Of a stretch of 64,000 nt of DNA, positions 48,401 to 62,043 are shown piece after piece. Source of the DNA: Ascaris suum (Eukaryota > Nematoda > Chromadorea > Rhabditida > Ascarididae); the NCBI GenBank assembly GCA_013433145.1, contig CM024176.1, positions 124,001 through 188,000 on the forward strand, read 5' to 3'. The translations under genes were made by a program, and so were the position numbers. Below the pieces are notes generated by a model. The model made no database searches. It was not told where the DNA came from and saw only the letters and a program-made list of their open reading frames with translations. Position 1 is the stretch's first letter, and the number at the start of each line of letters is the position of its first letter.

Positions 48401-51400
48401 ATTATGTAAAACGACGATGCAATGTTTGTTGCTGTTTGTCGTTTTATGAACTTGTTTCGAGAGGCGCTCTGAAGGTGTGGAGAGGGTTGGAGGAGGTATT
48501 ATATGATCGACCGTGCAATGGCTGTTCTTCTTTTTCGTTTTATGAACTTTTACTCGAGAGGTCCTTCGGAAGGGTGGGGTTGGGGTATTATATGAATGAT
48601 GATACAGTGGCCATTGCTGTTTTTCGTTTTGTGAATTTTTTGCATCATTACATTTATATAATACCCCACGCCCTCCCTCCCCAGGGCTCCTCAAATAAAA
48701 ATTCATAAAAAAAAAAACAGCAACAGTGTTGCATCATCGTTTACATAATATCCCTTCACACCACCCTCCCCCCTCCCCAGGATCTCGGGAAAAATACTCA
48801 TGCACTGAAAAACAGCACGTGGCACTGTATCATCATTTATATAATAGCCCAAACCCCCACCCCTTCCCAGGTCCTCTCCAAAAAATTCATTAAAATGGAA
48901 AACAACAACAGCGATTGCATCGTCGTGTATGATGCCCTCCCCACTCCTCCAGAGTGTCTCAAAAAAATTCGTGAACAACAGACAGCAGCAGCCATTGCAT
49001 CATCAGTCACAGAATAAATCTCCAAGTCGTCCTCCCCAGAACCTCGCAAAAAAAATTTATAAAACGGAAAACAACAACAACCAAAAAAATTCATGAAACG
49101 GAAAACAGCAACGGGCCTGAGGATGGAGGGGGTGGGGTATTATAGAAATGATGATGCAATGGTAGATGTTGTTTTCCGTCTAAAGAATTTTTTCGGAGAG
49201 GCCCTCTTGGGCAAGGGTGGCGTATTATATAAACGATGATGCAATGGTTGTTTTTTTTCGGTTTCTGAATTTTTTTTTCGAGAGACCCTGGGGAGGGTGA
49301 GGAGGAGGGAGGGGCCATTATATCAACGGTAATGCAATGGCTGTTCTTTGCTTTATGAATTTTTTTTGAGACAATTCCTCGGGAAAAGGGGGGGGCATTT
49401 TATGTAAACGACGATGCAATGTTTGTTGCTGTTTGTCGTTTTATGAATTTGTTTCGAGAGGCGCTCTGTGAAGGGGTGGAGAGGGGTTGGAGGAGGTATT
49501 ATATGATCGACCGTGCAATGGCTGTTCTTCTTTTTCGTTTTATGAACTTTTACTCGAGAGGTCCTTCGGAAGGGTGGGGTTGGGGTATTATATGAATGAT
49601 GATACTGTGGCCATTGCTGTTTTTCGTTTTGTGAATTTTTTGCATCATATTTATTTAATACCCCACGCCCTCCCTCCCCAGGGCTCCTCAAATAAAAATT
49701 CATAAAACAAAAAACAGCAACAGCTGTTGCATCATCGTTTACATAATATCCCTTCCACCACCCCCCTCCCCCTCCCCAGGATCTCGGGGAAAAATACTAT
49801 GCACTGAAAAACAGCAGTGGCCACTGTATCATCATTTATATAATAGCCCAAACCCCCACCCCTTCCCAGGACCTCTCCAAAAATTCATAAAATGGGAAAC
49901 AACTACAGCGATTGCATCGTCGTGTATGATGCCCACCCCCACTCCTCCAGAGTGTCTCAAAAAAATTCGTGAAACGACAGACAGCAGCAGCCATTGCATC
50001 ATCAGTCACAGAATAAATCTCCAAGTCGTCTCTCCCAGAACCTCCGCAAAAAAAAATTATAAAACGGAAAACAACAACAACAAAAAAAACAAATTCATGA
50101 AACGGAAAACAGCAACGGGCCCTGAGGATGGAGGGGGTGGGGTTTTATAGAAATGATGAGCAATGGTAGATGTTGTTTTCCGTCTAAAGAATTTTTCGGA
50201 GAGGCCCTCTTGGGGAAGGGTGGCGTATTATATAAACGATGATGCAATGGTTGTTTTTTTTTTCGGTTTCTGAATTTTTTTTTTCGAGAGACCCTGGGGA
50301 GGGCTGAGGAGGGAGGGGCATTATATCAACGGTAATGCAATGGCTGTTCTTTGCTTTATGAATTTTTTTTGGACACTTCCTCGGGAAAAGGGGGGGGGGG
50401 GGCATTATGTAAACGACGATGCAATGTTTGTTTTGTTTGTTTGTCGTTTTATGAATTTGTTTCGAGAGGCGCTCTGTGAAGGGGTGGAGAGGGTTGGTGG
50501 AGGTATTATATGATCGACCGTGCAATGGCTGTTCTTCTTTTTCGTTTTATGAACTTTTACTCGAGAGGTCCTTCGGAAGGGTGGGGTTGGGGTATTATAT
50601 GAATGATGATACTGTGGCCATTGCTGTTTTTCGTTTTGTGAATTTTTTGCATCATTATTTATATAATACCCCACGCCCTCCCTCCCCAGGGCTCCTCAAA
50701 TAAAAATTCATAAAACAAAAAACAGCAACAGCTGTTGCATCATCGTTTACATAATATCCCTTCCACCACCCCCTCCCCCTTCCCAGGATCTCGGGAAAAA
50801 TACTCATGCACTGAAAAACAGCAGTGGCCACTGTATCATCATTTATATAATAGCCCAAACCCCCCCCTTCCCAGGACCTCTCCAAAAAATTCATAAAATG
50901 GAAAACAACAACAGCGATTGCATCGTCGTGTATGATGCCCACCCCCACTCCTCCAGAGTGTCTCAAAAAAATTCGTGAAACGACAGACAGCAGCAGCCAT
51001 TGCATCATCAGTCACAGAATAATCTCAAGTCGTCCTCCCCAGAACCTCCGCAAAAAAAATTTATAAAACGGAAAACAACAACAACAAAAAAAAAATTCAT
51101 GAAACGGAAAACAGCAACGGGCCCTGAGGATGGAGGGGGTGGGGTATTATAGAAATGATGATGCAATGGTAGATGTTGTTTTCCGTCTAAAGAATTTTTT
51201 CGGAGAGGCCCTCTTGGGGAAGGGTGGCGTATTATATAAACGATGATGCAATGGTTGTTTTTTTTCGGTTTCTGAATTTTTTTTTCGAGAGACCCTGGGG
51301 AGGGCTGAGGAGGAGGGGCATTATATCAACGGTAATGCAATGGCTGTTCTTTGCTTTATGAATTTTTTTGGACACTTCCTCGGGAAAAGGGGGGGGGCAT

Positions 51401-54400
51401 TATGTAAACGACGATGCAATGTTTGTTGCTGTTTGTCGTTTTATGAACTTGTTTCGAGAGGCGCTCTGAAGGGGTGGAGAGGGTTGGAGGAGGTATTATA
51501 TGATCGACCGTGCAATGCTGTTCTTCTTTTTCGTTTTATGAACTTTTACTCGAGAGGTCCTTCGGAAGGGTGGGGTTGGGGTATTATATGAATGATGATA
51601 CTGTGGCCATTGCTGTTTTTCGTTTTGTGAATTTTTTGCATCATTCATTTATATAATACCCCACGCCCTCCCTCCCCAGGGCTCCTCAAATAAAAATTCA
51701 TAAAACAAAAAACAGCAACAGCTGTTGCATCATCGTTTACATAATATCCCTTCCACCACCCCCCTCCCCTCCCCAGGATCTCGGGAAAAATACTCATGCA
51801 CTGAAAAACAGCAGTGGCCACTGTATCATCATTTATATAATAGCCCAAACCCCACCCCTTCCCAGGACCTCTCCAAAAAATTCATAAAATGGAAAACAAC
51901 AACAGCGATTGCATCGTCGTGTATGATGCCCACCCCCACTCCTCCAGAGTGTCTCAAAAAAATTCGTGAAACAACAGACAGCAGCAGCCATTGCATCATC
52001 AGTCACAGAATAAATCTCCAAGTCGTCCTCCCAGAACCTCCGCAAAAAAAATTTATAAAACGGAAAACAACAACAACAAAAAAAAAATTCATGAAACGGA
52101 AAACAGCAACGGGCCCTGAGGATGGAGGGGGGGGGGTATTATAGAAATGATGATGCAATGGTAGATGTTGTTTTCCGTCTAAAGAATTTTTTCGGAGAGG
52201 CCCTCTTGGGGAAGGGTGGCGTATTATATAAACGATGATGCAATGGTTGTTTTTTTTCGGTTTCTGAATTTTTTTTTCGAGAGACCCTGGGGAGGGCTGA
52301 GGAGGGAGGGGCATTATATCAACGGTAATGCAATGGCTGTTCTTTGCTTTATGAATTTTTTTTGGGAGACTTCTCGGGAAAAGGGGGGGGGGGTATTATG
52401 TAAACGACGATGCAATGTTTGTTGCTGTTTGTCGTTTTTGAATTTGTTTCGAGAGGCGCTGTGAAGGGGTGGAGAGGGTTGGAGGAGGTATTATATGATC
52501 GACCGTGCAATGGCTGTTCTTCTTTTTCGTTTTATGAACTTTTACTCGAGAGGTCCTTCGGAAGGGTGGGGTTGGGGTATTATATGAATGATGATACAGT
52601 GGCCATTGCTGTTTTTCGTTTTGTGAATTTTTTGCATCATTATTTATATAATACCCCACGCCCTCCCTCCCCAGGGCTCCTCAAATAAAAATTCATAAAA
52701 AAAAAAACAGCACAGCTGTTGCATCATCGTCTACATAATATCCCTTCCACCACCCCCCTCCCCCCTCCCCAGGATCTCGGGAAAAATACTCATGCACTGA
52801 AAAACAGCAGTGGCCACTGTATCATCATTTATATAATAGCCCAAACCCCCACCCCTTCCCAGGTCCTCTCCAAAAAATTCATAAAACGGAAAACAACAAC
52901 AGCGATTGCATCGTCGTGTATGATGCCCACCCCCACTCCTCCAGAGTGTCTCAAAAAAAATTCGTGAAACAACAGACAGCAGCAGCCATTGCATCATCAG
53001 TCACAGAATAAATCTCCAAGTCGTCCTCCCCAGAACCTCCGCAAAAAAAATTTATAAAACGGAAAACAACAACAACAAAAAAAAATTCATGAAACGGAAA
53101 CAGCAACGGGCCCTGAGGATGGAGGGGGTGGGGTATTATAGAAATGATGATGCAATGGTAGATGTTGTTTTCCGTCTAAAGAATTTTTTCGGAGAGGCCC
53201 TCTTGGGGAAGGGTGGCGTATTATATAAACGATGATGCAATGGTTGTTTTTTTTCGGTTTCTGAATTTTTTTTTTCGAGAGACCCTGGGGAGGGCTGAGG
53301 AGGGAGGGGCATTATATCAACGGTAATGCAATGGCTGTTCTTTGCTTTATGAATTTTTTTTGGACACTTCCTCGGGAAAAGGGGGGGGGATTATGTAAAC
53401 GACGATGCAATGTTTGTTGCTGTTTGTCGTTTTATGAATTTGTTTCGAGAGGCGCTCTGAAGGGGTGGAGAGGGGTTGGAGGAGGTATTATATGATCGAC
53501 CGTGCAATGGCTGTTCTTCTTTTTCGTTTTATGAACTTTTACTCGAGAGGTCCTTCGGAAGGGTGGGGTTGGGGTATTATATGAATGATGATACAGTGGC
53601 CATTGCTGTTTTTCGTTTTGTGAATTTTTTGCATCATTATTTATATAATACCCCACGCCCTCCCTCCCCAGGGCTCCTCAAATAAAAATTCATAAAACAA
53701 AAAACAGCAACAGCTGTTGCATCATCGTTTACATAATATCCCTTCCACCACCCCCCTCCCCCCTCCCCAGGATCTCGGGAAAAATACTCATGCACTGAAA
53801 AACAGCAGTGGCCACTGTATCATCATTTATATAATAGCCCAAACCCCCACCCCTTCCCAGGTCCTCTCCAAAAAATTCATAAAACGGAAAACAACAACAG
53901 CGATTGCATCGTCGTGTATGATGCCCACCCCACTCCTCCAGAGTGTCTCAAAAAATTCGTGAAACAACAGACAGCAGCAGCCATTGCATCATCAGTCACA
54001 GAATAAATCTCCAAGTCGTCCTCCCCAAACCTCCGCAAAAAAATTTATAAAACGGAAAACAACAACAACAAAAAAAATTCATGAAACGGAAAAACAGCAA
54101 CGGGCCCTGAGGATGGAGGGGGTGGGGTATTATAGAAATGATGATGCAATGGTAGATGTTGTTTTCCGTCTAAAGAATTTTTTCGGAGAGGCCCTCTTGG
54201 GAAGGGTGGCGTATTATATAAACGATGATGCAATGGGTTGTTTTTTTTCGGTTTCTGAATTTTTTTTTTCGAGAGACCCTGGGGAGGGCTGAGGAGGGAG
54301 GGGCATTGTATCAACGGTAATGCAATGGCTGTTCTTTGCTTTATGAATTTTTTTTGGAGACTTCCTCGGGAAAAGGGGGGGGGGTATTATGTAAACGACG

Positions 54401-56972
54401 ATGCAATGTTTGTTGCTGTTTGTCGTTTTATGAATTTGTTTCGAGAGGCGCTGTGAAGGGGTGGAGAGGGTTGGAGGAGGTATTATATGATCGACCGTGC
54501 AATGGCTGTTCTTCTTTTTCGTTTTATGAACTTTTACTCGAGAGGTCCTTCGGAAGGGTGGGGTTGGGGTATTATATGAATGATGATACAGTGGCCATTG
54601 CTGTTTTTCGTTTTGTGAATTTTTTGCATCATTATTTATATAATACCCCACGCCCTCCCTCCCCAGGGCTCCTCAAATAAAAATTCATAAAAAAAAAGCA
54701 GCCTCAGCTGTTGCATCATCGTTACATAATATCCCTTCCACCACCCCCCTCCCCCCTCCCAGGATCTCGGGAAAAATACTCATGCACTGAAAAACAGCAG
54801 TGGCCACTGTATCATCATTTATATAATAGCCCAAACCCCCACCCCTTCCCAGGTCCTCTCCAAAAAATTCATAAAACGGAAAACAACAACAGCGATTGCA
54901 TCGTCGTGTATGATGCCCACCCCCACTCCTCCAGAGTGTCTCAAAAAAATTCGTGAAACAACAGACAGCAGCAGCATTGCATCATCAGTCACAGAATAAA
55001 TCTCCAAGTCGTCCTCCCAGAACCTCCGCAAAAAAAATTTATAAAACGGAAAACAACAACAACAAAAAAAAATTCATGAAACGGAAAACAGCAACGGGCC
55101 CTGAGGATGGAGGGGGTGGGGTATTATAGAAATGATGATGCAATGGTAGAGTTGTTTTCCGTCTAAAGAATTTTTTCGGAGAGGCCCTCTTGGGAAGGGT
55201 GGCGTATTATATAAACGATGATGCAATGGTTGTTTTTTTTTCGGTTTCTGAATTTTTTTTCCAGAGACCCTGGGGAGGGCTGAGGAGGGAGGGGCATTAT
55301 ATCAACGGTAATGCAATGGCTGTTCTTTGCTTTATGAATTTTTTTTGGACACTTCTCGGGAAAAGGGGGGGGGCATTATGTAAAAAACGACGATGCAATG
55401 TTTGTTGCTGTTTGTCGTTTTATGAACTTGTTTCGAGAGGCGCTCTGAAGGGGTGGAGAGGGTTGGAGGAGGTATTATATGATCGACCGTGCAATGGCTG
55501 TTCTTCTTTTTCGTTTTATGAACTTTTACTCGAGAGGTCCTTCGGAAGGGTGGGGTTGGGGTATTATATGAATGATGATACTGTGGCCATTGCTGTTTTT
55601 CGTTTTGTGAATTTTTGCATCATTATTTATATAATACCACGCCCTCCCTCCCCAGGGCTCCTCAAATAAAAATTCATAAAACAAAAAAACAGCAAGCTGT
55701 TGCATCATCGTTTACATAATATCCCTTCCACCACCCCCCTCCCCCCTCCCCAGGATCTCGGGAAAAATACTCATGCACTGAAAAACAGCAGTGGCCACTG
55801 TATCATCATTTATATAATAGCCCAAACCCCCACCCTTCCCAGGTCCTCTCCAAAAAATTCATAAAACGGAAAACAACAACAGCGATTGCATCGTCGTGTA
55901 TGATGCCCACCCCCACTCCTCCAGAGTGTCTCAAAAAAATTCGTGAAACAACAGACAGCAGCAGCCATTGCATCATCAGTCACAGAATAAATCTCCAAGT
56001 CGTCCTCCCAGAACCTCCGCAAAAAAATTTATAAAACGGAAAACAACAACAACAAAAAAAAATTCATGAAACGGAAAACAGCAACGGGCCCTGAGGATGG
56101 AGGGGGTGGGGTATTATAGAAATGATGATGCAATGGTAGATGTTGTTTTCCGTCTAAAGAATTTTTTCGGAGAGGCCCTCTTGGGGAAGGGTGGCGTATT
56201 ATATAAACGATGATGCAATGGTTGTTTTTTTTCGGTTTCTGAATTTTTTTTTTTCGAGAGACCCTGGGGAGGGCTGAGGAGGGAGGGGCATTATACCAAC
56301 GGTAATGCAATGGCTGTTCTTTGCTTTATGAATTTTTTTTGGAGACTTCCTCGGAAAAAGGGGGGGGGGGTATTATGTAAACGACGATGCAATGTTTGTT
56401 GCTGTTTGTCGTTTTATGAATTTGTTTCGAGAGGCGCTCTGAAGGGGTGGGGAGGGTTGGAGGAGGTATTATATGATCGACCGTGCAATGGCTGTTCTTC
56501 TTTTTCGTTTTATGAACTTTTACTCGAGAGGTCCTTCGGAAGGGTGGGGTTGGGGTATTATATGAATGATGATACAGTGGCCATTGCTGTTTTTCGTTTT
56601 GTGAATTTTTTGCATCATTATTTATATAATACCCCACGCCCTCCCTCCCCAGGGCTCCTCAAATAAAAATTCATAAAACAAAAAACAGCAACAGCTGTTG
56701 CATCATCGTTTACATAATATCCCTTCCACCACCCCCCTCCCCCTCCCCAGGATCTCGGGAAAAAATACTCATGCACTGAAAAACAGCAGTGGCCACTGTA
56801 TCATCATTTATATAATAGCCCAAACCCCCACCCCTTCCCAGGACCTCTCCAAAAAATTCATAAAATGGAAAACAACAACAGCGATTGCATCGTCGTGTAT
56901 GATGCCCACCCCCACTCCTCCAGAGTGTCTCAAAAAAATTCGTGAAACGACAGACAGCAGCAGCCATTGCAT
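36437..56972. repeat. 20 kb higher-order minisatellite array (about 20.5 units of 1 kb)
   Basis: The landmark gcaatgtttgttgctg recurs every 990-1010 bp, starting near 36437, 37436, 38434 and so on to about 56391, giving 20 full units and one partial. Each unit is a run of about six forward and five reversed 85-100 bp subunits, so every unit contains facing inverted blocks. Forward G-runs and reversed C-runs put G-rich motifs on both strands. Units include two forward subunits absent from the intron-3 blocks of copies 1-3. By position it is the expanded intron 3 of unit fragment B. The many 60-230 codon frames on both strands are repeat translation (YINDDAMAV.FRFMNFF and its complement). Confidence 0.95.
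56961..56972. other. Strand-flip junction with 12-bp microhomology
   Basis: CAGCCATTGCAT belongs both to the forward reading (continuing CATCAG) and to the reverse complement of a neighbouring subunit (continuing TACCG). Left of it the array reads in plus orientation; right of it everything is the reverse complement of the unit. The first right-hand array unit shares the U21 marker bases, so the flip occurred within or after the array expansion. Confidence 0.85.
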
Positions 56973-58525
56973 TACCGTTGATATAATGCCCCTCCCTCCT
57001 CAGCCCTCCCCAGGGTCTCTCGAAAAAAAATTCAGAAACCGAAAAAAACAACCATTGCATCATCGTTTTATATAATACGCCACCCTTCCCCAAGATGGCC
57101 TCTCCGAAAAATTCTTTAGACGGAAAACAACATCTTTACCATTGCATCATCATTTCTATAATACCCCACCCTCCATCCTCAGGGCCCGTTGCTGTTTTCC
57201 GTTTCATGAATTTTTTTTGTTGTTGTTGTTTTCCGTTTTATAAATTTTTTTTGCGGAGGTTCTGGGGAGGACGACTTGGAGATTTATTCTGTGACTGATG
57301 ATGCAATGGCTGCTGCTGTCTGTCGTTTCACGAATTTTTTTGAGACACTCTGGAGGAGTGGGGGTGGGCATCATACACGACGATGCAATCGCTGTTGTTG
57401 TTTTCCATTTTATGAATTTTTTGGAGAGGTCCTGGGAAGGGGTGGGGGTTTGGGCTATTATATAAATGATGATACAGTGGCCACTGCTGTTTTTCAGTGC
57501 ATGAGTATTTTTCCGAGATCCTGGGGAGGGGGGAGGGGGGGTGGTGGAAGGGATATTATGTAAACGATGATGCAACAGCTGTTGCTGTTTTTTGTTTTAT
57601 GAATTTTTATTTGAGGAGCCCTGGGGAGGGAGGGCGTGGGGTATTATATAAATAATGATGCAAAAAATTCACAAAACGAAAAAACAGCAATGGCCACTGT
57701 ATCATCATTCATATAATTACCCAACCCCACCCTTCCGAAGGACCTCTCGAGTAAAAGTTCATAAAACGAAAAAGAAGAACAGCCATTGCACGGTCGATCA
57801 TATAATACCTCCTCCAACCCTCCCCACCCTTCAGAGCGCCTCTCGAAACAAATTCATAAAACGACAAACAGCAACAAACATTGCATCATCAGTCCAGAAC
57901 ACCCCTCAAAGTCCCCTCCCCCCCCCCCCAGAACCTCTGCAAAGAAATCCTCGAATATCGATTGCATGTACCATATTCATTCTTCCTGATTCCTTTCGTT
58001 CACAAGATGAAAACGGATAGATAGATAGATACATGCGCGTATATATATCATATGTACCGCGTAACTTCTATCTCACTAGCTCAGAAACGCGTACGTTCAT
58101 ACGCTCGTTTAGGAAAAGAAAGAGGTGGCAGGAACTATGGAGAGTTAAGGGGAAACAGGAAGAAGAGGGGAGGATAGCACTTGTTCAATATCTAGACAAC
58201 AAATATTTCTGCTAATCCAGTTTCCATTCAGTTCGGGAGGCAGGCAATACCCTTTAATGAAAAATAAGGGCACATCATTCCTTCAGATTACCTAACAACA
58301 CTCTTATCTTCCAAAGAGAACCACCAAAAAATGAAACGAGAAACGAGGAAAAAGCGACAACAAGACAAGTTAGAAACAAAATCAAATCCGTCATCATTCC
58401 GCAAAAAAAGATCACAAAACGCAGCAGCCGCAAACCCTTTAGAAAGGTTGCGACAAAATTAAGACAAAAGAGGCACAGATCTTTCATAACTTCCCTCTCC
58501 ATGAATTAATAAAGAGAAGTCATAC

Positions 58526-61500
58526 CGGCATGGTCCATCGCATCTCCACAATGCTGACGATAATTGGCCGCTTCCGCGTGAAAACGAATGATAAATAGTG
58601 ATGTTCGTGCCAGCTATAGCATTTATCCGTCGCATATGATATTGGAACTGAGTGCCATGTCCATTCCGATCTCTGAACAAGCAGATTTTATACGTCAAAT
58701 AGTAGAACGAAGAGGTGGGGAGAGGTATGGCGAAGTAGGGCAGATTGATAAATTGCGATGTGGAAGAGATGAAGGATTTTTCTCTTTTCTCCTTTACGTA
58801 CCTAACAGGATGCTTTTGTTCTTTCCCACTTCCTTTCCTCTGAAAGGAGAAGAAGTGGGAAAAAAGTTTCAATCCAAGCCGGCGCTTTTCTACTCATCGC
58901 CAGATGTGGCCTAATCAAAATCACTTTTGCAATGAAAGTGTTATAATCAAAAGGACGACACATGACAGAACGTTTTCACCTGTTCGGAAGATATGAGAGA
59001 CAGGAGACGCTGCAAGAAGAATGTTCTGGCTGGAGGTGGAGAAGATTCCGATATGAGCCTTCCCTAAATGTATAAAACAGGTCGATGAATAAAGAGATAC
59101 TATTAGAAATAGACAGGAATCAAAAAGTATAGTAAGTAGCACTTTCTCGAAGCTAGGCTCCGCATTCCATATGCAACGATTGTTATACTTTAAACTGAAG
59201 CTGATTGTATCATACCAATAAGCGCCCCAGTTTCACAGATCCGATATTTTAACCACAGTTTCATGTTGGAAGCCGTTTTGCTCAAATATATCCACCTCAT
59301 TAACTCCCAGTAAATTATATGCTGGAATAGAATAAACCGCATTTCACTCTCTCACTCTCATTTCTCATCAAGGTAAATCCTTATAAAAAAGCTTACTGAC
59401 GCAATGAAGGATGATACAGAGATAAACCAGGCAAGGCAATAAAATGAAAGCCTGAGTAGTTGCAGATAAGGAGAGAAAAACAACGACGACCCTATTAGTG
59501 CAAACGATTGTCTCAACCGCATGGCCAACATAAAAAAGGCTTTATCGAAGCTCGAGTGCTGAAGGATCATTAACAGCGTCAAACAGAGCTCAAGACAGCT
59601 GCATGAAGATTCATGATTTGCATCGTTATAGCTCATCCTAGGTTTCAAGTAGGACAGCGTAGAATCAAACCTGCTCCTAGCAACCCTTGCATAAACGAAA
59701 TTTGTTCCGCATTTAAACAATATAATCAATAGAAACTGGAGAACGCAAACATAAATTAAAAATCAGGTCTTATTGAAAACTCCTGAGTTCCTCTTATAAG
59801 AGAAGATTAGCAGAAATTTGGGAGAAAATTTTCAATAAATAGCTCACAATAAGACTATAGGTAAGCAAAGGATCGCTTTAAAAACACTGGAAAGAATCGT
59901 CGTCGTTCTCTCCATCGCTATAGCGTCCATTCCGTCGTCGAAGGCTAATACTAATCATGTATCTCTCAAATATTAATTTCTGGCGTCTATAGTGATCTTT
60001 CGGGGCAATAGACGAAAGCTAATTCTTGATAAATGATTCATAAATTAGCAGTAAGGCTAAAAAGATGCAAACTTTAGCTAAAAAAGAAGAAAACGCGCTT
60101 TGAGAGAGAAATGTGTATGAATTTTCTGGTCTGCATGCAGTAGGACGTTGAAAGCTTCAGTACTCATTTACTTACAGCAGTGGCTGACGAGTAGCTGTGA
60201 CCGAAAGTTTCATCTTGTCCTAAACAGAAAGGTCGGGAGTGGTCAATGTAAAATGTGGACGGTACGATGAGAATAAACTAAAATGAAAACCTGTCCCTCA
60301 CAGTGACGAATAAATAAGCGTGTATCATTTCATGCAGTAAAGTTTCGATGAGATCCTTTCGCGAGCGAAATGTTAGTAATGGTTTACTGAGGCGAACTGA
60401 GCATAATCCACCTCGTCCCTCGTAACAGCACAAGCTTGCACATCAAAAACAATATTGATGTAATCACAACGGATTATATATGGATAATCCCAGAGGGAGT
60501 TCAGGTGCAACATGATACATCCATAATCTTCTACATATCAAGTAGGACCGCTGATAGTTCACCTTAAAAGACAGTGCCATAGAAACGACTGCTACCTTAC
60601 ACTTCGAACTCTCAATAAATAAATGACGGAAATTCTAAGGTAACCGACTGGGCGCATTAGAATTTCTTCTAAGATTTCTGGGACAGCATTATGAGCATAC
60701 GATCGCATCCATCTGAGATCACTTGATGTCATGCCCCATTGGTGCTGAAGAAAATGCGTGCCAGATCTATAAGCAAGATTGACCAGTCCATTCTCTCACT
60801 GCCACGCGAATTCTGACCTTTTGTTGCCTTTCCTTTGTATTAACGGAAGGGGGTGGGGGTTTGCTGCCTGACTGACAAGTCGAACAGCTTCAAAACAACG
60901 TTTCCTATCATAGCGAATCGCTTCCGCCAAATTACCTGCCATAAACTTTCAAGCGAACTCACATCCTTCACCACTGCATTTTAATCAGCTGGTTTCAAAA
61001 CGCTTATAATCGCCATGCGCCTTCAACTTTGCTCTCAATGAATTCCCTATGTCGCAGAAAACTACAAGAACATTCATTTCCAAATGCAATACTCTCCTTG
61101 CATCGACACCTTTTTAACCACTGACGTGGACTCAAGGTAAAAGTTAATGATTAGCAGATGAGATTAGAAAATCCCTTCACACTTGCTAAAAAAAGTTTAG
61201 CACGTTGATGAAAGCTTCGAAGCTTTTTGTTTAGCCATAGCTGCAAACGTCAATACTTTTGGTGCTATAGATTAGAGCGCACCTAACTGTCCTTAGATAA
61301 AATATAAGAAAGCAAGATATATTATGCGTGGCCATAAGGCATAAAAGCTTTTTTCCAGCTAGAATCATGAGGGCTGATGCTCTTCGCCGCAATGGACCAT
61401 AGAGCTGTGCAGACGGACGCCAGTTTTTGTTTAGCTTCGACTGCAGCAATGGAATAAACCATCTTTTCGGTTATTCTGAAACTGTTAGAAAGATCGTTTT

Positions 61501-62043
61501 TGTTTAAACCTAGTCTAACTACAAGAGCTGTTCTCTGAGAAAGCAAAAAAATCCCATGAGGACTTAGTTAGGCTTGTGAAAACTCATTTAAAGTTACGTC
61601 AACATGAAAGCCTTCGTTCCTATGACAGAAGTTTCGAAGAGTGCATACCGCGACCTCAGTGGTCGCTGGATTATTTGCCGCTGTCCTGTAAACATAACAA
61701 TTACGTGAAGCGCCACAAGCTTCTCACATCCTGTTGCACCTTTTTCGTGCGCCGTGGACGTTATCCCCGATGCTGACCGCTTAATCGAGGTCAATTTACT
61801 CAGTCCTTTTGTAGATTCCTGTATCCATTCCACTATTAATGAATGATAGTCATGAAACAAAAGTAAAAACGCCTACAAAGTCATACGAGTACTCCACTTA
61901 ACCTCGCATCCTGCCAGCTTCCCCTCAAAGAAAATATCGTCGAACTGCACGAACAATGCACGCACATCAGGCGTCGGGTCGAGCAACTCCCACTGCGGGT
62001 CGACCAACGACTCAAATTGGCTCATATCGTTGCCCTTCAACAT
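58526..62043 (-). pseudogene. SPRTN: Inverted Spartan copy: exons 1-3, damaged
   Basis: On the minus strand: exon 1 at 62043-61877 (open, one silent change in the VKW codon block), exon 2 at 60443-60291, exon 3 at 58672-58526. The exon-2 acceptor is broken: the conserved ttttag is tttttg here. In exon 2 CAGLCC has become CASLCC, although HEMIH is kept. Exon 3 carries one extra T and, downstream, one missing G, so a segment of about 13 codons ending at WW is read in another frame before the frame recovers at WRCDGPC. Exons 4-7 are absent because the copy ends at the strand-flip point near 56972. Confidence 0.9.

Noticed and set aside
36437..56972. CRISPR-like regular repeats
   Set aside because: The period is 1 kb with 85-100 bp subunits, spacers are not unique, and the host is eukaryotic.
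36299..57575. Dozens of open frames of 60-233 codons on both strands in the array
   Set aside because: They translate the minisatellite subunits (FRFMNFF on one strand, Pro/His/Lys-rich on the other), start and stop at arbitrary subunits, and shift with each G- or T-run change.
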